A DNA stretch of 64,000 nucleotides from Apostichopus japonicus (Eukaryota; Echinodermata; Holothuroidea; Aspidochirotida; Stichopodidae), in contig NC_092576.1 of the NCBI RefSeq assembly GCF_037975245.1, positions 40,180,111-40,244,110 on the forward strand, given 5' to 3'. A model generated the notes under the pieces. The model saw only the letters and a list, made by a program, of their open reading frames with translations, was not told the origin of the DNA and made no database searches. Positions within the stretch are counted from its first letter, which is position 1; the number at the start of each line of letters is the position of its first letter. Both the position numbers and the translations under genes were made by a program. Of this stretch, positions 28,448-42,860 are shown one piece after another.

Positions 28448-29529
28448 GTGAGACAGACGAAAAAAACAGGGTTGACAAATGCAGTTCTGACTGACTGTTC
28501 GATAATGAAGCAGGTGTCACAAGTTGATTCGAAGATTCATATCAATATTAAACATATACGAAAAAGCAGATCAAATCAAACAACAAGGAACACATATCTG
28601 CTCCTGATCCAATGACACACTAACACTTCACAGAGAAATAAAAAAGTGCTCATTCAAACAAAAATATAAATCAGGATTTTCCTTGAGAATATTATGTTCA
28701 TACGCCTCCCTAATAAATTCAAGAAATTAATAAATTGTTTTGAACAATTATGCTTTATTTGTCTAGTTGCAACAGTCATTTAGTTATTCTAATTAATAAT
28801 TAACTTCATCCCATCTCTGCGCCTTTTCATCTGCTACTATCGTCTGCCAAAGGTGCACCTGTTCACGTTTTGCAATTTTCAGAAATGCTTCAGTTATATC
28901 TGTGGAAGGGTAAAGAAAGAATACAGATTAATTAACAATATAATGTAGCTTTTAAATCGTTTAAACTGTGCTTAGTATTTGCCAAACTCCTTCTAAGTGA
29001 GAAGTCTCAGAGAAGTATCTAGTAGATATAAATCAGTATGTATCATTTTTTATTACATTATAATACTCATTTACATGATGGCAGCTTTTGTGTTTTGTTT
29101 CAGGCATTTATTCAAATCATGCCAAGTATCAAATAACATAGAATATTCCATGAGAGTAAGAGAATTTTTCGAACAGTGATGAAGATAATATAGGCCTATA
29201 TTGTATATGAAGGACAAAAATAAAGCAAATTCAACTATGTATGACATTTAATTAAACTTTACAGTTCTTTTTAACACATCACCCAACACTTACTGTAACA
29301 CTTTCCTGCAATCCTCTTTGTTGTAAGGTCAGTTATCTTACGGACAAATTGTTTTTCCACTAAGCAATTCATCATGTGTTGTCCACTTGGTATAGGTTCA
29401 CACTGCCCACAAAAAGAAGGGAAAAAAGACAACATATAAAAACTTATCCAGCCTTTTTAATCAGTACTGAAAGCATTTGATAGGAAACAGTGATTAACTG
29501 AGAGAAGAAAATTAACTCTGGAAGCAGTT
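28448..29529. other. No gene recognised
   Basis: Starts with a copy of the stretch gttgac-aatgcagttctgactga also present at 23,587, so the RTE-like element sits between two related host repeats. The rest is AT-rich. Confidence 0.5.
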
Positions 29530-32150
29530 TGGCCAAGTAAAACTTGTGAAGAGCCGTGCTACCAGCCGAGAGAGACACCGGTCATCTCAGTACCTGTCGA
29601 GGTCCGGCTCTTCGTCCACTTCCTCAAGAGGACGTTTGTCGGGCAATCGCAGATCGGCGAAGTGCAGGAGAAGAAATTCTTCAGATTCGGGTCAGGTTCT
29701 CCTTTCACAGGTCAATGACCTTCTGGTCAGTTTCTACAGAAGCCGGGACAAGCTGCACCCTCCACATTGCAATTCCCACCGGATCCGTGAGCGGGTGACC
29801 CGAAACCAGATTATACAAGGGTCAGAGGACACGTGTGAATACACTTCGTCCAGAGCTGACGACACTTTGTCGGTCGCAGCGAGTGTTCACCTTCTAAGTG
29901 GCGATTCGGAGGAGGACGAGGGGGACCCCTTACCAGACACGCCGGGTCCTTGTTTCCGGATACAAATTAACGCAGGTGCCCAGGGAGAGCCAATATCCAA
30001 GCTGATATCGAACAGGGCGGCCCACTAACACCTAGTGTCCTTGTCAGTGGACCTCGAATGTCGGAAACATTTGGAGGCGGTGGCGCAAACAAAACGACGG
30101 ACCGCCTTCCAATGAAAACCACACCGCACCTTCCACATCGAGGATGCCGACTGGGAAAGCCAGTTTGCGTCAAGTCCGGGAGAGACTAATTTCGGTGAGC
30201 GTTCTCGACTAAAAGGACATGATCAAAGGCAAAGACACGAGAACGTTTGATTCTCCCTTTCTGACGTCGATTGGGCCTCCAGAGCAAACATGAAGTATTC
30301 GTCACCCCTGCTGCTTCTTTTCTACTGAGTAGATTTTCCAGAAGGCACACCCCTCAGGGATCTTGCGGAAGGATGCCGCGTCCGTACTAGCCTTCATTGC
30401 CCTGTCTCTAGAATTGTTCTCGACCAGTTCTCGCGGGTGTCGGTTAAGGAGACATTAACACGCATGACCTTGGTGTTGGACTCCAGAAACTGGTATTTCC
30501 AGTCCTTAGCAGATGAGTTCCGCAACCTTCCGATTGTGGGGAGCGACTTCTTCGGAAGCAATTTTCACGAGAAGAGGGGAATGGGATTAGGTCACTTAGG
30601 GAGGCCGACAAATACATGTCCCGCTTGTCCTCGTCTTAATGCTCGCGCTACACCCCGAGGCAAAACAGCCGCAACAGACAACCGAGACCCTTCTACTCAC
30701 AGAGCCAGGGCTACTTGATATCGGATCAGTACGCCACCCCCGCGCAAACGGAACGCATACTTCACCGCCAACAATACCGGGGAAATCGCGGAAGGGGCTG
30801 CGGTAAATGGCCCTAGAGATGCCTACCCGACCGAAACACCCAGAGCGAAGGTGGGTTGGCGAACAAACTCAATTGTAGTTTGCTGTAAGAGATTAGTCCA
30901 GACGCAAGGGTTCTTGACGTAGACAAGCGTGGCTACGTGAGATAGTTTCTCCGCTACCCCACCCTGATTGGCATCTTGAGAGCTAAGGCAGTACCCTAAG
31001 TACTCGAAGTAAAAGCTGGCCGCTCAAGAGAGGAAATAAGTGGACTCCTCGACAAAAGCGTCATCACTCAGTCGACGGCCGCAGACGTCCACCCCTTCCA
31101 TCCGGTTTATAATTTCCTAACACCAAAGATGTAACGTTGCGACCCATTTTTACCTCAAGTAGCTCAACCAGAGGTTCGTCAATCACAAGAGGTTCAGAAT
31201 GGAGACTCTCGTATCTTTTCCCCCTTGCTGCATCCGGGAATGTGTGACTCGTCCATCTACTTAAACAGTGCTTACTTACATATTCCTATACATCGAAAAA
31301 CCAGCGCTCCTTCCCGTTCGGCCTTTTCACGTCGCTCAGGATTTTCACCTGGGTAACACGAGACTGTCTGACCTAGCTTCTTGAGGAATGAGCAACGGTC
31401 TTCACCTACCTGGCCGACTGGCCCTTCCACGGCAATTCCCAGCGAGAGACTTTTGCCAATACGAACACCACTGTCACACTACTGAAGGAACTGGGCTGGA
31501 TTGCCAACTACGAAAAGTGCACCCTTGTCCCCAAGCTGTACATCATCTACCTGGGTGCTCGCCTCGACCTAGCCGGAGGCATGGTTTATCCGACGCCTGA
31601 AAGAACGGCGAGCCTGATTGGCAAAGCCCAGCAAACAAAGCGCCTATGCGTCCACCTGACAACGCCTGCTTGGGAATATCGAGCGCTTCGCTCATCTCCT
31701 GGAAGTTTGCAGGCTCAAGAAAAGGTCACTCAAGTAACTATTCCTCTCTCAAGACGGAGCTACGCCCGCTCCTTGCGTGGTAGGCAGACATGTTCTAGTC
31801 GTATCAGACAGCCTTTCCGGAATCCAGTTCCGACGACGTCGGTCACGACGGATGCCACCCTCAGCCGATGGGGCCACTTGGAAAGCTCAAAGCCTGTAAA
31901 CGGACGGAGTCGGCGTCAGAACTACTCTCTAACTTCCAGGTGGTTCTGAGAGCCCTACGTTATTTGGTGGATCGCTTAGCGGTCACATCGTCACAGTACG
32001 GTCGGACAACAACACGACTGCCGCGTAAATAAATCGTCAAGGTCACCCCGGCGCGGACATGCTTCTGGTCGCGACATGCTTGCACAACCAGTCATGATGT
32101 CTACTCCTCATTGCGTTACTGGTGGACCTACTGTTTAAATTCCAGGCAAT
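29530..32150 (+). mobile_element. Decayed DIRS-type retrotransposon 3
   Basis: Plus strand. A Ser/Arg-rich gag frame is open at 29,546-30,028 (MKSRATSRERHRSSQ start). RT remnants run from about 31.0 kb (REEISGLLDKSVITQ) through YLNSAYLHIPIH at about 31.26 kb and TYLADWPFHGN at about 31.40 kb, where the first catalytic Asp is Ala, to ELGWIANYEKCTLVPKL at about 31.5 kb. RNase H remnants follow (GRWG/SRWGHLES near 31.87 kb, VRSDNNTTAA near 32.0 kb, INRQGHPGAD near 32.03 kb). No recombinase domain is seen, so it is truncated at 3'. GC content is higher than in the surroundings. Confidence 0.65.
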
Positions 32151-33849
32151 CCAATGTTATGACTTTCAACTTGAGACTGCAATAGTGCTACTACTGTAGT
32201 GTAATATTGTGACGAAAGATAGAGGGAAACAATGAGTTCACAGAATAACAAGTTGTACAAGATAGGATTTGATTTGGTGATTCGTTATAATTTCTTCTCT
32301 GTCGATTCTCTTCTCTAATTAAATAAAATAACAATGATTTGACTCCGTCAATTACGCAATTCAAAGGGGTGATGAAATGGTGACGAACCCACGAACTTGC
32401 GAGAACATGCCGCCTTTTATACATTACTCCAACGAAATCCCGCTGCGCACAATCAGAAGGCAGCCAATAACATGCTCATCCTGCATTAACTTAACGATAT
32501 AAAAATTAGTCTAGATTTCGATGATCTGCCCTGATTGGTTGGGAGTTTGGAAGTCCAAACCACATGAGAAGAACCTTCTCGGATGTTCCACAGACACAAT
32601 GGAATCTATTTTTTGGAAAAGGCCCTGTAACAAGATTCAATAAGATAGTTAAAACTTCTTGTGGGAAAAATAAATCCTCGACCTAGATCAATATGTAAGG
32701 GGCCTTTCAGGTGTCTCGATGGAGTGTTTCGGTAACATCAAAGAGGCAGTATTACTATTTCATAACAGTAGTACTACTACTGAATATTGGGTAACGCTTC
32801 CGATCCCGTGGGGGCCCAGTAGACCGGGTGGCAACCTTCCTCTTGGAGGTATTGCAAGAAGGGAAGCAAATGTACTCTTATAATTGTTATTATCAACAGG
32901 AATATGTATGTTAGGCATCTTTATTTTCTTTTAATTTCAGTCTATTTTATTGTCAGCTGCCCTCAATTATTTCAATCCGAACATCTTTATCCGCTTTGAA
33001 ATCTCGAGGTGTTAAAAGTGTGGTATAGCTTACATATTGATCACTCTGCATATATTGGCATTTGTTTAAATGGTGAAAAAAACAAGGAGCACTCGCAACA
33101 GCGTCTTGTTTGATAAAAAACGCTGTCCACTTTCTCCTCACTGCAGAAGTTCAATCCTATCGAGGCACACCGTAACCACCAATATAAAGGTAGCTGACTT
33201 CTATTTAGATTTATTAGTTTTCACTCAATTTGAATGTAGTTAGTCTTCAATGAAAGTTGTAGATCATGAATCCCCATATGTTAGAGGCACTTAAGTCAAT
33301 GGCATCAGGATCCGGAGCTTCCGGAGAAAAGGCGTTGAAACCGAGGGAGGGACTGATCTCGGAAACGATGAAGGCCCTTTATAAGGTCTTAAATGCAGGC
33401 TTGTAACCGGCTTAGCAAATTTCTGCTATAATTTCTCTGAATCGGTCTGGGAATGGGACTGGGATGTGAAGACGAGGACCCAACTGCCGAAACATCGTGA
33501 CCACATAGGAGGGCAAACAATCACTTTCACAGTTGGAAGCCGACGGTACAGAATATGTACATCTGGGTTTCCGTGGGTATCCCGCTTCAAATCCCGCAGA
33601 TGAAAAATGCACTAGGGATATATCCCAAAACTTACTGGTTCGGTTATTAACAAAGCCCTGATACTTGCCTGTCTCTTTTAAATATACATTCTTATCCACC
33701 ATAGTGAACTAACTGGTAACTTTCTTGCAATGCGCCACCAGTGAACCTATCCTATGTCACTAACTACCTTCTTGCGGATCTACCCATGCCTCTAGGCGCA
33801 TTGCGTTCCGGGCAGGGACGATAGATGGTTTACAACGTAAAATCTAAGT
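32151..33849. other. No gene recognised
   Basis: Between two DIRS-type elements. A 96-codon minus frame at 33,412-33,702 is not recognised; it may be a further retroelement remnant. Confidence 0.5.
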
Positions 33850-36800
33850 TGGTCTAATAAGGTGTGAGGTGCAGGATGGTTCTCTCCTTCTCTCTACCTT
33901 TCTCTCTAATGATCAAATTCCGGGAAACAGACCTCCCCCCCCCCCTTCCGGAAAACTCAGCGATCATCCGGCCCGTCCGTGTCAGTAGAATTTAGTGCGG
34001 CGAAGCTCCCACACGTAGAGTTGAGAGCTTCGGTGAGAGACATCAACTATCATCGTTCTTGAACACCCAAACCAGTACCTTTTGCGGAATTTACTTCACT
34101 CTTAACATACCTGTTTTTTAACTAGGTGCATAATGGCACTGTAACTGTAGTGGGAGGCTCAACGGCCCGGAAATGTTCGAAAAATATATCAATACCGCAC
34201 GCCCAACCGCTGCCTCTGATGCAAAAACGTTGGTTAGATAGGTTGCAACGAAAGTCAACGGTGTCTTCAAGGAGGCCAAATTGAGGATATCTTCTATATA
34301 ATGAAAAATTAGGAGCCTGGACAAGGCCTTATTTCCCTTTTCTGCACTAGATACCACATGAGTGCCCACTCTGGACACCTTAATTTGTTCTCTCTAACTT
34401 AGGAGAAATAAGAGATTTTTTGAATAAAAATAGTTCATCAGACGAATTTGATTGACACTACTGTGAACTGTGGGTGTCAAAAAGACGCTACAGAAACAAG
34501 AGTTTTAAAAATGAGAGCCTCCAAGGGTGTGACTCTGCCATTTGTTTGGAAGTTTTTTTTTTTTTAAAGATCCTGTAATATGTCGCTGATGTTCCATGAA
34601 TGTGGTAAAAACGACTGGATTGGTCTCCGATTTGCCATTCCCCTAAGTAGCGCAATCAGCGAAATCCTGGTAACTTGCGGTGATGACAGATCTGTCGTTT
34701 CTGATGGTGGACCTTTCTTCCTTTTTCCGACATTGACTTGAATAAGTCAGCTATTTAGGATAGGGAGGTTTATCTTGGATTAATCTAAATTTTTCAGTCT
34801 TGAATGATACGTTCGAGACGTCTCAGGTACTCAGGTGGATACAGCCATATTGAAAGCCACTTACAAAAAGTGTTCCCTCTGAGAGCATACTCGACAATCT
34901 ACAAGTTGGGGGTCGCTAATCATGTTAACAATGGGGTATTAGATCTGATGAGTCCTAAAGGTTCGGCGGGACATCGAGGAGCATATTCACCAGAAGTAGA
35001 AACCAGGGCATCCTAGACCACCATGAGGCAATCGGGATCCTCCTGGTTCTCGTCGTCATATTTAAGGACTTTCTGTATAAGTAGGAAATAGGGAAGACAT
35101 AACGGTTCTTCCCTCCCAGCTGATCGAATCGCGTCTATTTCACAGACAAGAGAGCGATCAACGTTCGTTCTCTAAACGTTGGTAGCGTCGTATTACTCGG
35201 TGGGCGAATGTATCAAGTTTCGGTAGCTCGAACCTTCTTAACATATCCTGACATGTTGCTCTGCAACGGGTCATCGAGTTCGTCCTCCGCTTCGTTGACG
35301 TATGCCACACATTTCGTGTTGCCTGTGAATACTTTTACATCGTAACTCATGTTAATTCGATCAGATAAAGCTCGTTAATCACGTACGTTCCTTAGGCTTA
35401 TCACTGTTCTAAATTCTCCTCCTTACTATCGGGAGATCCGTGATAGGATGGGCACCTCTAATATTGGTGCGTCTAGAGTGTGCCATTAGCAGTGGCATCC
35501 TTCCAATTCTCAATATAACCGAAGGGTCCAAGAGTTACAAGATCTGCGCTGCTTTCCTCTTTGAGGAAAGATCCTTCGGAAGCTATCATGTTGAAGAGAA
35601 CTTCATTCTGGCCATTGAAGCTTAGTCCACGAGGAGCTCTTCCGTTTTCGTTCTCTGGGGTCAATGAAGGTACCCAAGGACTTTCCATGTTCGGCCTGGA
35701 GTTGTTCCTTCACCTCTGTCGACACCATGTGGACTTGAACATTTGCTCATGCACACATAAGACCTTGTTTTAACTGAGAAACCGTCAACTTCCATTCTTT
35801 TGAAAGAAATCCACCTGGTCAAACATACCGTGTTTACCGGTATGCCGTGTTTACCGGTATGAAGACGCTGACTGTTCCTCAGATTCTTGTGTAACCCTCA
35901 ATATGACCCTGGACGTCTTGGGCCCCGCAGTGATATGTAATTCAGTTCACCCCAATCGCTTCAAGAATATTTTGATCGATATTGCCATAAGTTTTATAGG
36001 GAAATTGGGACCCTTCTTGAACATTTTCCTGTCAGTCGACAAACTCCGACCGGGTTTCGGAAGCTCGGATTACTACTATCTTGAAATCGGGGAGGGGTTG
36101 CTACTTGGGCTGGGGCCTGTATGTTGTACCGCCTTGAAGAAAGCTCGCAGTCCGATCAGGAGCTGGTATGTGCGGGTAGCTTAAGGCCGAAGCCGGTCTG
36201 GGTGTAACCACTTCATGGATTGGAGCCGATAACGCTGGTAGTGCGGGCATTGGTGTCAAAGCCGGTGAAACTGGTGTCAGCTGCTCCACTGATGTTTAGA
36301 AAAACCGCAGACAACTGCGATAAAGAAGCAGCCAGGTGCTATTTGCGTTGGAAGCAAGAGGCCACGTTGGCATCGGGGTTCCAATTGGGGTAAGTTTGGG
36401 AGCCGACGTGAACGTCGTAGACACAACAAAGCTGACTTATGTGGGTATTAACTAACGATAGTACTTATCTGTCTCATTTCTCTAAGCCCCAATGGCTCAT
36501 TTCGCGCAACTGGTACAGGATCACCAAACTTACACGGAAGGGCGATCATAAAAGGAAACGTACATGTATAAAAAGCGTAACCATTTCAGGATATTAGGCA
36601 GCATTTTTTTAGGTTCACTAGAATACGAGACTTGCTTTTGAATCCAAAATAGCTCTTCAAGAAAGTAAACCGGGCGTCAAAACGTGGTTTGAAAAAAATG
36701 CAATACAAAACACGCTTTAAACACTTTAGGATGTAGATTGGGGAAAAGGAAGCTAGTGACCTTAGATGGGGTCATCGAGACGTAGGTATAAGAGACAGCT

Positions 36801-37620
36801 AGGTGACGACTGAAGTAAATTGTTCCTACCTGGACTCCGTTTCTACCCGGCATCGAGTTCTCAAATGAACGTTCTTGCATTGGGGAGCTCATCCATCTAC
36901 TCCTAGATCTCGGCCTGGGAGCCGATTAAATATCGTTGAGAGCCGATGTCTGGCACTCTCTGTCTCTCATTTGTTGAGGTTGCGTTCGGACTCGAGAGGT
37001 TCCACTCCAGAAAGTCTTTCTCTTTGCTTTTGGGGCCTTTTTTGTTCTTGTTTGAAGCCTCTCCTTTCGACTTCGGGTTCGAGGACGAGGTTTGTGGAGC
37101 AATGTCCCTATACTTGGATCCGGATCCGAGCCTTTTTTTCCCCAGTTGGTTCTTTCTCGGAGAACTTAAAGAGTCATGAGTACCCGCGGGTGCCTGTAAC
37201 TGTTCTATTTGATCCATATCCATTCACTCCTTAGTGCTATCTACGAGTTGATGCCCTTCCAATTCTCCGGAGAGATATTTGTTTTCGCACAGATGGTTCC
37301 TTGAACAAGAAAAGTAATTTGGTAAAACTCATGGTCGTCCCAGAGACGAGCCGGTCTGAATATTGATCAGGTGTCACGTTTTAAGTAGTTTTTCTTGTTT
37401 TGAAGACTTCGTCTATTGATTTGGTAGGAATAATTAAGGAAAAGAACGACATACAACCCAATAACAAAGCAATAACGATATAAGGGAATGATACAGGATG
37501 CAACATTAGCACAACTAGAACACAACTCCGAAAGGCACAGATCAACGAATGTTCCGAAGAATAGGTCCCAGCATAAAATACCTACGGCACTAGGAATTAA
37601 GGCCTTACTAACAACAACCC
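33850..37620 (-). mobile_element. Decayed DIRS-type retrotransposon 4
   Basis: Minus strand. A Lys/Ser-rich gag frame lies at 36,903-37,223, further gag-like frames at 36.1-36.9 and 35.5-35.7 kb, and a tyrosine-recombinase C-terminal segment at 34,118-34,378 (HYIEDILNLASLKTPLTFVA then YLTNVFASEAAVGRAV). In the recombinase the usual H-x-x-R reads THVVSS, so the catalytic Arg is lost. RT is too decayed to place. A 17-bp unit gtgttaccgg-type repeat occurs twice at 35,827-35,861. Confidence 0.58.
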
Positions 37621-38399
37621 AAACTGCTCATACGGAGTTTTGAAAAACCCGTTTCTAGAGCGGGATGCTTAAATATGCAGAGAAAAGACTTGTTCGGAGG
37701 CATTTTCCACACTTAAGGAACACCTGGTACATACACACCATACTATACACGTAAACTGCCATCCTGAAAGAGAAAATACATGCAATCAAACATGATAAAG
37801 TGAAGGATAATAAAGCAGATGATTCATTGTAGATGAACAAGATAAAGATATTTCTGTCTGACTTAAAAAAAAAATAATGTTGAAAAGTCCACGCGTGATA
37901 TAGATATATCAGCAGGACATATTCAGAAGGAGGTTACTAATTTTATAAAGGGTCACTGGATGGGCAGTACACACATTTTACAATTTAATAGGCTAGAGTC
38001 AATGGGGGTGCGCAGGTTATGAAGACCTACAATAACCTAACAATAATTAGGATAATACCTGGTAACATTCTTAAACTGCGTTTCAATGACCCTTCCAAGG
38101 TCAGTGTTCTCCTACTTCCAGATCTATCCATTCTACCTAGCTCTGGGCGCTCTGTGTACGGATGGAGGAGGGGTGTGTACGAGAGACAATCGAGTCGGCC
38201 CATCAAGAGTGCAAGAGGTAGAGAGATCCGTGAGTGAGAACTAGCGAGAACAAATGGAGGTGAAAAGCATAATGACATACGTATGACGAATTAACAAAGC
38301 ACAAAATCGATTGTATCACTCATCGATTTACTACGGAATGAAGACATAATGATGACTTCTTGTAATAAAAGAAGCAGAGAACAGGTACTAAGACAAGGT

Positions 38400-38880
38400 T
38401 AAATATGTAATTAACATGAAAGCTCCACCTCTCTCTACACCTCTCTTTATCTCTCGCTCTCCATCGGACTTCGGCAAAGACTGTCAACTGGAAAAGTCAG
38501 CTGTTAGTCGTCACATTTGCGTCGATAAGAGTTAGTGCCGTGTAGGTCCCGCGTGTAGACGTGAGCGGTGGGTGAGGGACAGGTAGCGTCGTCGTTCGTA
38601 AATACTTAAATCCAGTAAGTTTGAGGGATTATCTTCACTCCTCACTTAATTGTCTCCTTTAACCTACCCACATAGTGACAATGTAACTGTTGTGGGAGGC
38701 CCAACGAGCCCGCACAGACGCCAGGTCTGATGAGAGAACGACGGTCAAGTTATGGGAAGAATGTTGATGGATTATTTTTCCAGGAGGCGCAACGAGGATC
38801 TCTTTGTTATTGATTCCTGTGAGAGTGCCTAAGAAAGTAAATTGCCCATAACTATGTGGGCCCTAACCCCCTCCCCAGGA
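38400..38880 (-). mobile_element. DIRS-type fragment 5 (recombinase end and terminal region)
   Basis: Homologous, in the same orientation, to 33.87-34.31 kb: gtaactgt-gtgggaggc-caacg occurs at 34,141 and about 38,691, and ttcactc-t-ac and ggaggc-ca flanks match as well. Also shares gattcctgt-agagtgcct with element 1 near 5,899. It may instead be the second terminal repeat of element 4; the recombinase-coding similarity favours a separate fragment. Confidence 0.5.
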
Positions 38881-39089
38881 TAGGCGTGAGGATGGAAGAT
38901 AATTTCGAGCTTCCTAGAAGCATTGTCCGTGAGTGCTCCGTGTGGACTGAGGGCGTATTACCCAAGTGTTATGATTGTAAAGAGTGCATCCCTGGTGCTT
39001 TGAATCTGACAATCTACAAAGACTAACCACTCTTTATAGGCAAGCGAAGCCGTAAATAAGATATGCATATTTATACGCATTCACACACC

Positions 39090-39150
39090 AGTTCAATCAC
39101 TGTGGTCTGTGACACAACACTCGGTGGTTCGATTCCTATCTTCGCCGGAT
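39090..39150 (+). repeat. Possible tRNA-like SINE remnant
   Basis: B-box GGTTCGATTCC at 39,126-39,136, with an unclear A-box upstream. Lies about 115 bp before a (TA)n tract. Confidence 0.28.
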
Positions 39151-39251
39151 GAGTCCCAAAGGACGAAACCGGTCGTGAAGTGGATTTTGTTTATAGTGTG
39201 CTATTCTTTATTTATTTACTATATATCTGTCATACCACTTGCTACACATTC

Positions 39252-39449
<198 letters not shown>

Positions 39450-41535
39450 AATGTAGACTTTGTATTTATCTATCGCCGTACAAAATTCAGAAAAGTAGTA
39501 TGCGTTGAACACAATAGGCAATGCACTTCCTGTATTTCAAGTCAAAAGTGTAAGTGAAGAAATAGAGACAACAGGATAATAACCTGGTTTTAATTGTTAC
39601 ATCGTTTAGTCTTACAGTTGTAAGCTTGGGAAATAAAAGCGGCTTCGGGCATTAGTCACATAGAGGGCTTGGGAAATGCTATATGAACGTGATCTCTCTA
39701 TTCTCGCACAGTAATGGTTGGTTTACTTGCAATCCGCGAGCTACTGACAATAAGGGTTATACATGGTGAACTGCAAATACAAGTAAATAAACATCAACTA
39801 ATATACGTACTATTTGAGATATGTATTGTCCGTAAAAATGCAAAGCAAGCCGGCGTAAGTTTCATCATAACGGCATATAGGCCTTGTCACAAAGCAGGGC
39901 TAGGTCCACTGATTCCAGGAATACTACGAGTAAGAGAAAAACAGTTGAGAATATGAGACAATGAGCATAGTTGACATAAACCTAAATACACGAGATCTTT
40001 TACCAGTCGTATCAATGGTATATTTATACTCACTAAATGTATAAAGCCATTTGTATTAAGAACTTAATAATGGAAAACTGATAACGATCTTCTGAAAGTC
40101 ATTTACTTGTTCAGTCATTGCTCAATCAAACTAGCACACAACACACGCGCATTGAAATATCCGTGCTGACCGAGAGATGAATAACATAACAAAGCAGTGT
40201 ATGATATCACCATATATGTCAACTATATACCTACCACATAGGTCAATGACCAATGCATATTGATTAACCGGCGTCCATGACGATAGCTTTGAATTGTAAC
40301 ATAATCTATTAGTAGACATAATAACTTATTTTCGAAGAGGGATACCATTTAACATAGTGACCATTTTCTCGTGTAAGTTGTTGTGGAATACGCTGTATTT
40401 GTACTCCGTCAAAATAAAACACCTGCAATATTTTTACAATGATGCTTAATAGGAAAACATAACATTTCTATCCTATACACCCATTGAGCTGTTCAAATAT
40501 GGCAATGTTTTCTCAAATGAACTCCTATGCTTACCGTAATCGGTATTTCACTTAGAAAAGATCGAACCGCTGAAAAAAAAACTTTTTGTTGGAAAAACAA
40601 CTTAAAACCATCAACAACTTCTATGACTGCAGACTAATGCAAAGTACTATGTTAAAATATCACCACATGAGTTACAAGCGATACCCGTTCTCATTCCCAT
40701 GCATATCAAACAATCTAGAAAGTTCATGTTGAACACAATGTGTCTTCACATTAAAATGTATGTCCGATGATAAAAAGAAACAAAAACACTTTATTTGGAT
40801 GGACTAAATATCATCCGTGTTGTCATTAAGTCGATTTTCCATGCGGATAGAATATTTGGATTCGGTGGGGAATTGGAACACGTTGATGAATCGACTGTAA
40901 ACAGGAATAGTAAAAAACAGTGTACTTAAAATTAAACGTAACGCCATTATGCACTTATTGTAGCCAAGACAAACAATAATTGCGCCTTTTAATGTAACGC
41001 GGAACGATTAACGTATAATTAACTGGAAAATAATGCATGTAAGCCTCCAAAATTTAGAAGTGTTATTTTTATCATTTATTTACCAAATCTCTTTTGGAAT
41101 TTCACACTGTAATTCCTACATCTAAACTCATTAAGTTCTGATAATTGAAATATGTGTTTAGTCAAAGTACGATTTTTAGCATTCATGAGCATCCAAACGT
41201 CGTTGTGCAACATTTATCATAATTAAGTACATACGAAAACGATAAAATCCACCATCGTAGATTCAAGAAAAGTAAATTTGCTCTTAGTTCATTGTTTACG
41301 AAATGTCTGAAATATCATATAGCACGAACTCTCGAGTTAGACTTCCTTATTTGCAATTTGGATGAAAAACCCATTATTTTAATTCCCTACTTTTCTCTCC
41401 CTATAAACAAGCCACTGAGTTTCTAATAATATGGCTTATGGCTAGAAAGTGGCATTTCATTTGCTAAGTATTTCATCAAAAAAGTACATTTAAATTCCTT
41501 CCGTATGAAATATGGTTACCTTAATATCTTCTTAC

Positions 41536-41865
41536 CATAAATTGAGTAGCTCACATCCAACCGTTGTCCTGGGTAGTAGCTTAAACCGCTACTATGACAC
41601 GAAAGAGTTCCTGTTTCTTCGGCTGTTCGTAGTGCAAACTGTATCGTTGTGTCAAAAGTGGTGCCGTCCAAAAATGTATTGGTTGAAGTGTTGATATCTG
41701 TTCGTGATATTTCTTCATTGTCCACCGTAATAAATAGATTAACTGAAGGTCTGCTACCAATAGCGTAACATGACACAGGTATGGTTTTATTGTAAGGTAT
41801 GTAAATCGTATCTCCATTATCATGGTATGAATGCCCGTCTACAATCATAGATAAAGTCGGTGGAA
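41536..41865 (-). CDS. Ig receptor unit B, exon 2: second Ig-like domain
   Basis: 330 nt, exactly the length and phases of unit A exon 2; a hand alignment gives about 70% amino-acid identity, with most differences in the middle (IS..TD to TTFD). IPVSCYA and TLSCHSS hold the cysteines. It ends VSYSIYG at GTAAGA. Read-through adds only KKILR then stop. No further exons are recognised to the left before the (TA)n tract at 39.25 kb. Confidence 0.82.
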
Positions 41866-42218
41866 CTGATGGTAACAAGAAACGATTTTCAAAGAAAGAC
41901 ATTGTTTAAAAGGAAACAGAAGAAGACCTTTTCAATGTTAGTTATTGTATGAGACAAAGGAATTCTGGAGGCTATAAAATAATGCTTACCCATTTGGCGA
42001 TATTGCACACCAGGTTGAGCGGAAAATTAATTAACCTGTTATATATAGTACATACTATTTAACGAGTACAAATCGCCCTTTAAACCAACATCCCCAACCG
42101 AACCTATCCTCCCTGGCTCAATGAGAAAAAAGAAAAAGAAAAAACCTGAACAATTAATTTATAATGATATGTATGTGATGGCTTACTGACATACGTGACA
42201 AGACAAACTACTACACAC

Positions 42219-42558
42219 CTTCAATGTCTACGAAATACGTTGACAAAGTCTTTTGGTTCTTGATGCATTCGTACTTTCCAATATTCAGCAAAGAGATTGG
42301 CTTGATGTACACTGAATTATTTGTCAGCATGTGCAAACTGTTCGTCAAGTTCGTCTGCAATAAATTACCTGCAAAAAAGAAAAGTCGTCCTTGAAATTTC
42401 CAATTAATTGTGTCATCTTTATCGGTTTGGCAACCATTTAGAACAAGAGATCCATTCACCACTGTTTGGTATGTATAAACACTAGCAGGTATTGCAGTAT
42501 AGGTCATGTAAAAGATAAGAACAAGTTGAAAAGTGACGTAGATTGTAGCTGTTTCCAT
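42219..42558 (-). CDS. Ig receptor unit B, exon 1: signal peptide and V-like Ig domain
   Basis: 340 nt, phase 1 out. The frame is open further upstream to an ATG at 42,588, but I place the start at 42,558 (METATIYVTFQ), which aligns with unit A and gives a clean hydrophobic leader ending near MTYTA. LNGCQTD, INWKFQ and GKYECIKNQ are the Ig core residues; NIGKYECI and LSTYFVD are shared with unit A. Confidence 0.83.
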
Positions 42559-42860
42559 ATTACTTTTCTGAAAATGTTTGTGATCCAAGCGTCATTGTCT
42601 TAGCATGAGCTATAACAATCGGTATAACTCTGACAAAGCGATGTTCTTTTCATTTGTACTGTCACGTGTACACACTAAGTTACGGATGCCGTTTAAATCA
42701 CTCAGTTTATACTTTTTCATTTGTTTTCATTTCGAATATGATGTGATTTGGTATCGTCTAGAAACATACTTTTGAAGCACAAACCGTTGACTTTGCTTGA
42801 TTAGAGATAGAACTTAAAAGATAATTCACTAATCGGTACTTGATGTGTAGAATTTGGAAT

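Larger units (their letters stand above)
39460..42860. repeat. Segmental duplication, copy B (contains Ig unit B)
   Basis: Partner of 17,460-21,260 in the same orientation. It lacks the tRNA-like insertion present in copy A near 18.1 kb and starts directly beside the (TA)n tract at 39,254-39,444. Confidence 0.8.

Noticed and set aside
33870..38720. 33.87-34.2 and 38.4-38.7 kb as the two LTRs of one LTR retrotransposon
   Set aside because: The matching part includes the end of a recombinase-coding segment, and the element carries DIRS features, so a second DIRS fragment fits better; not fully excluded.
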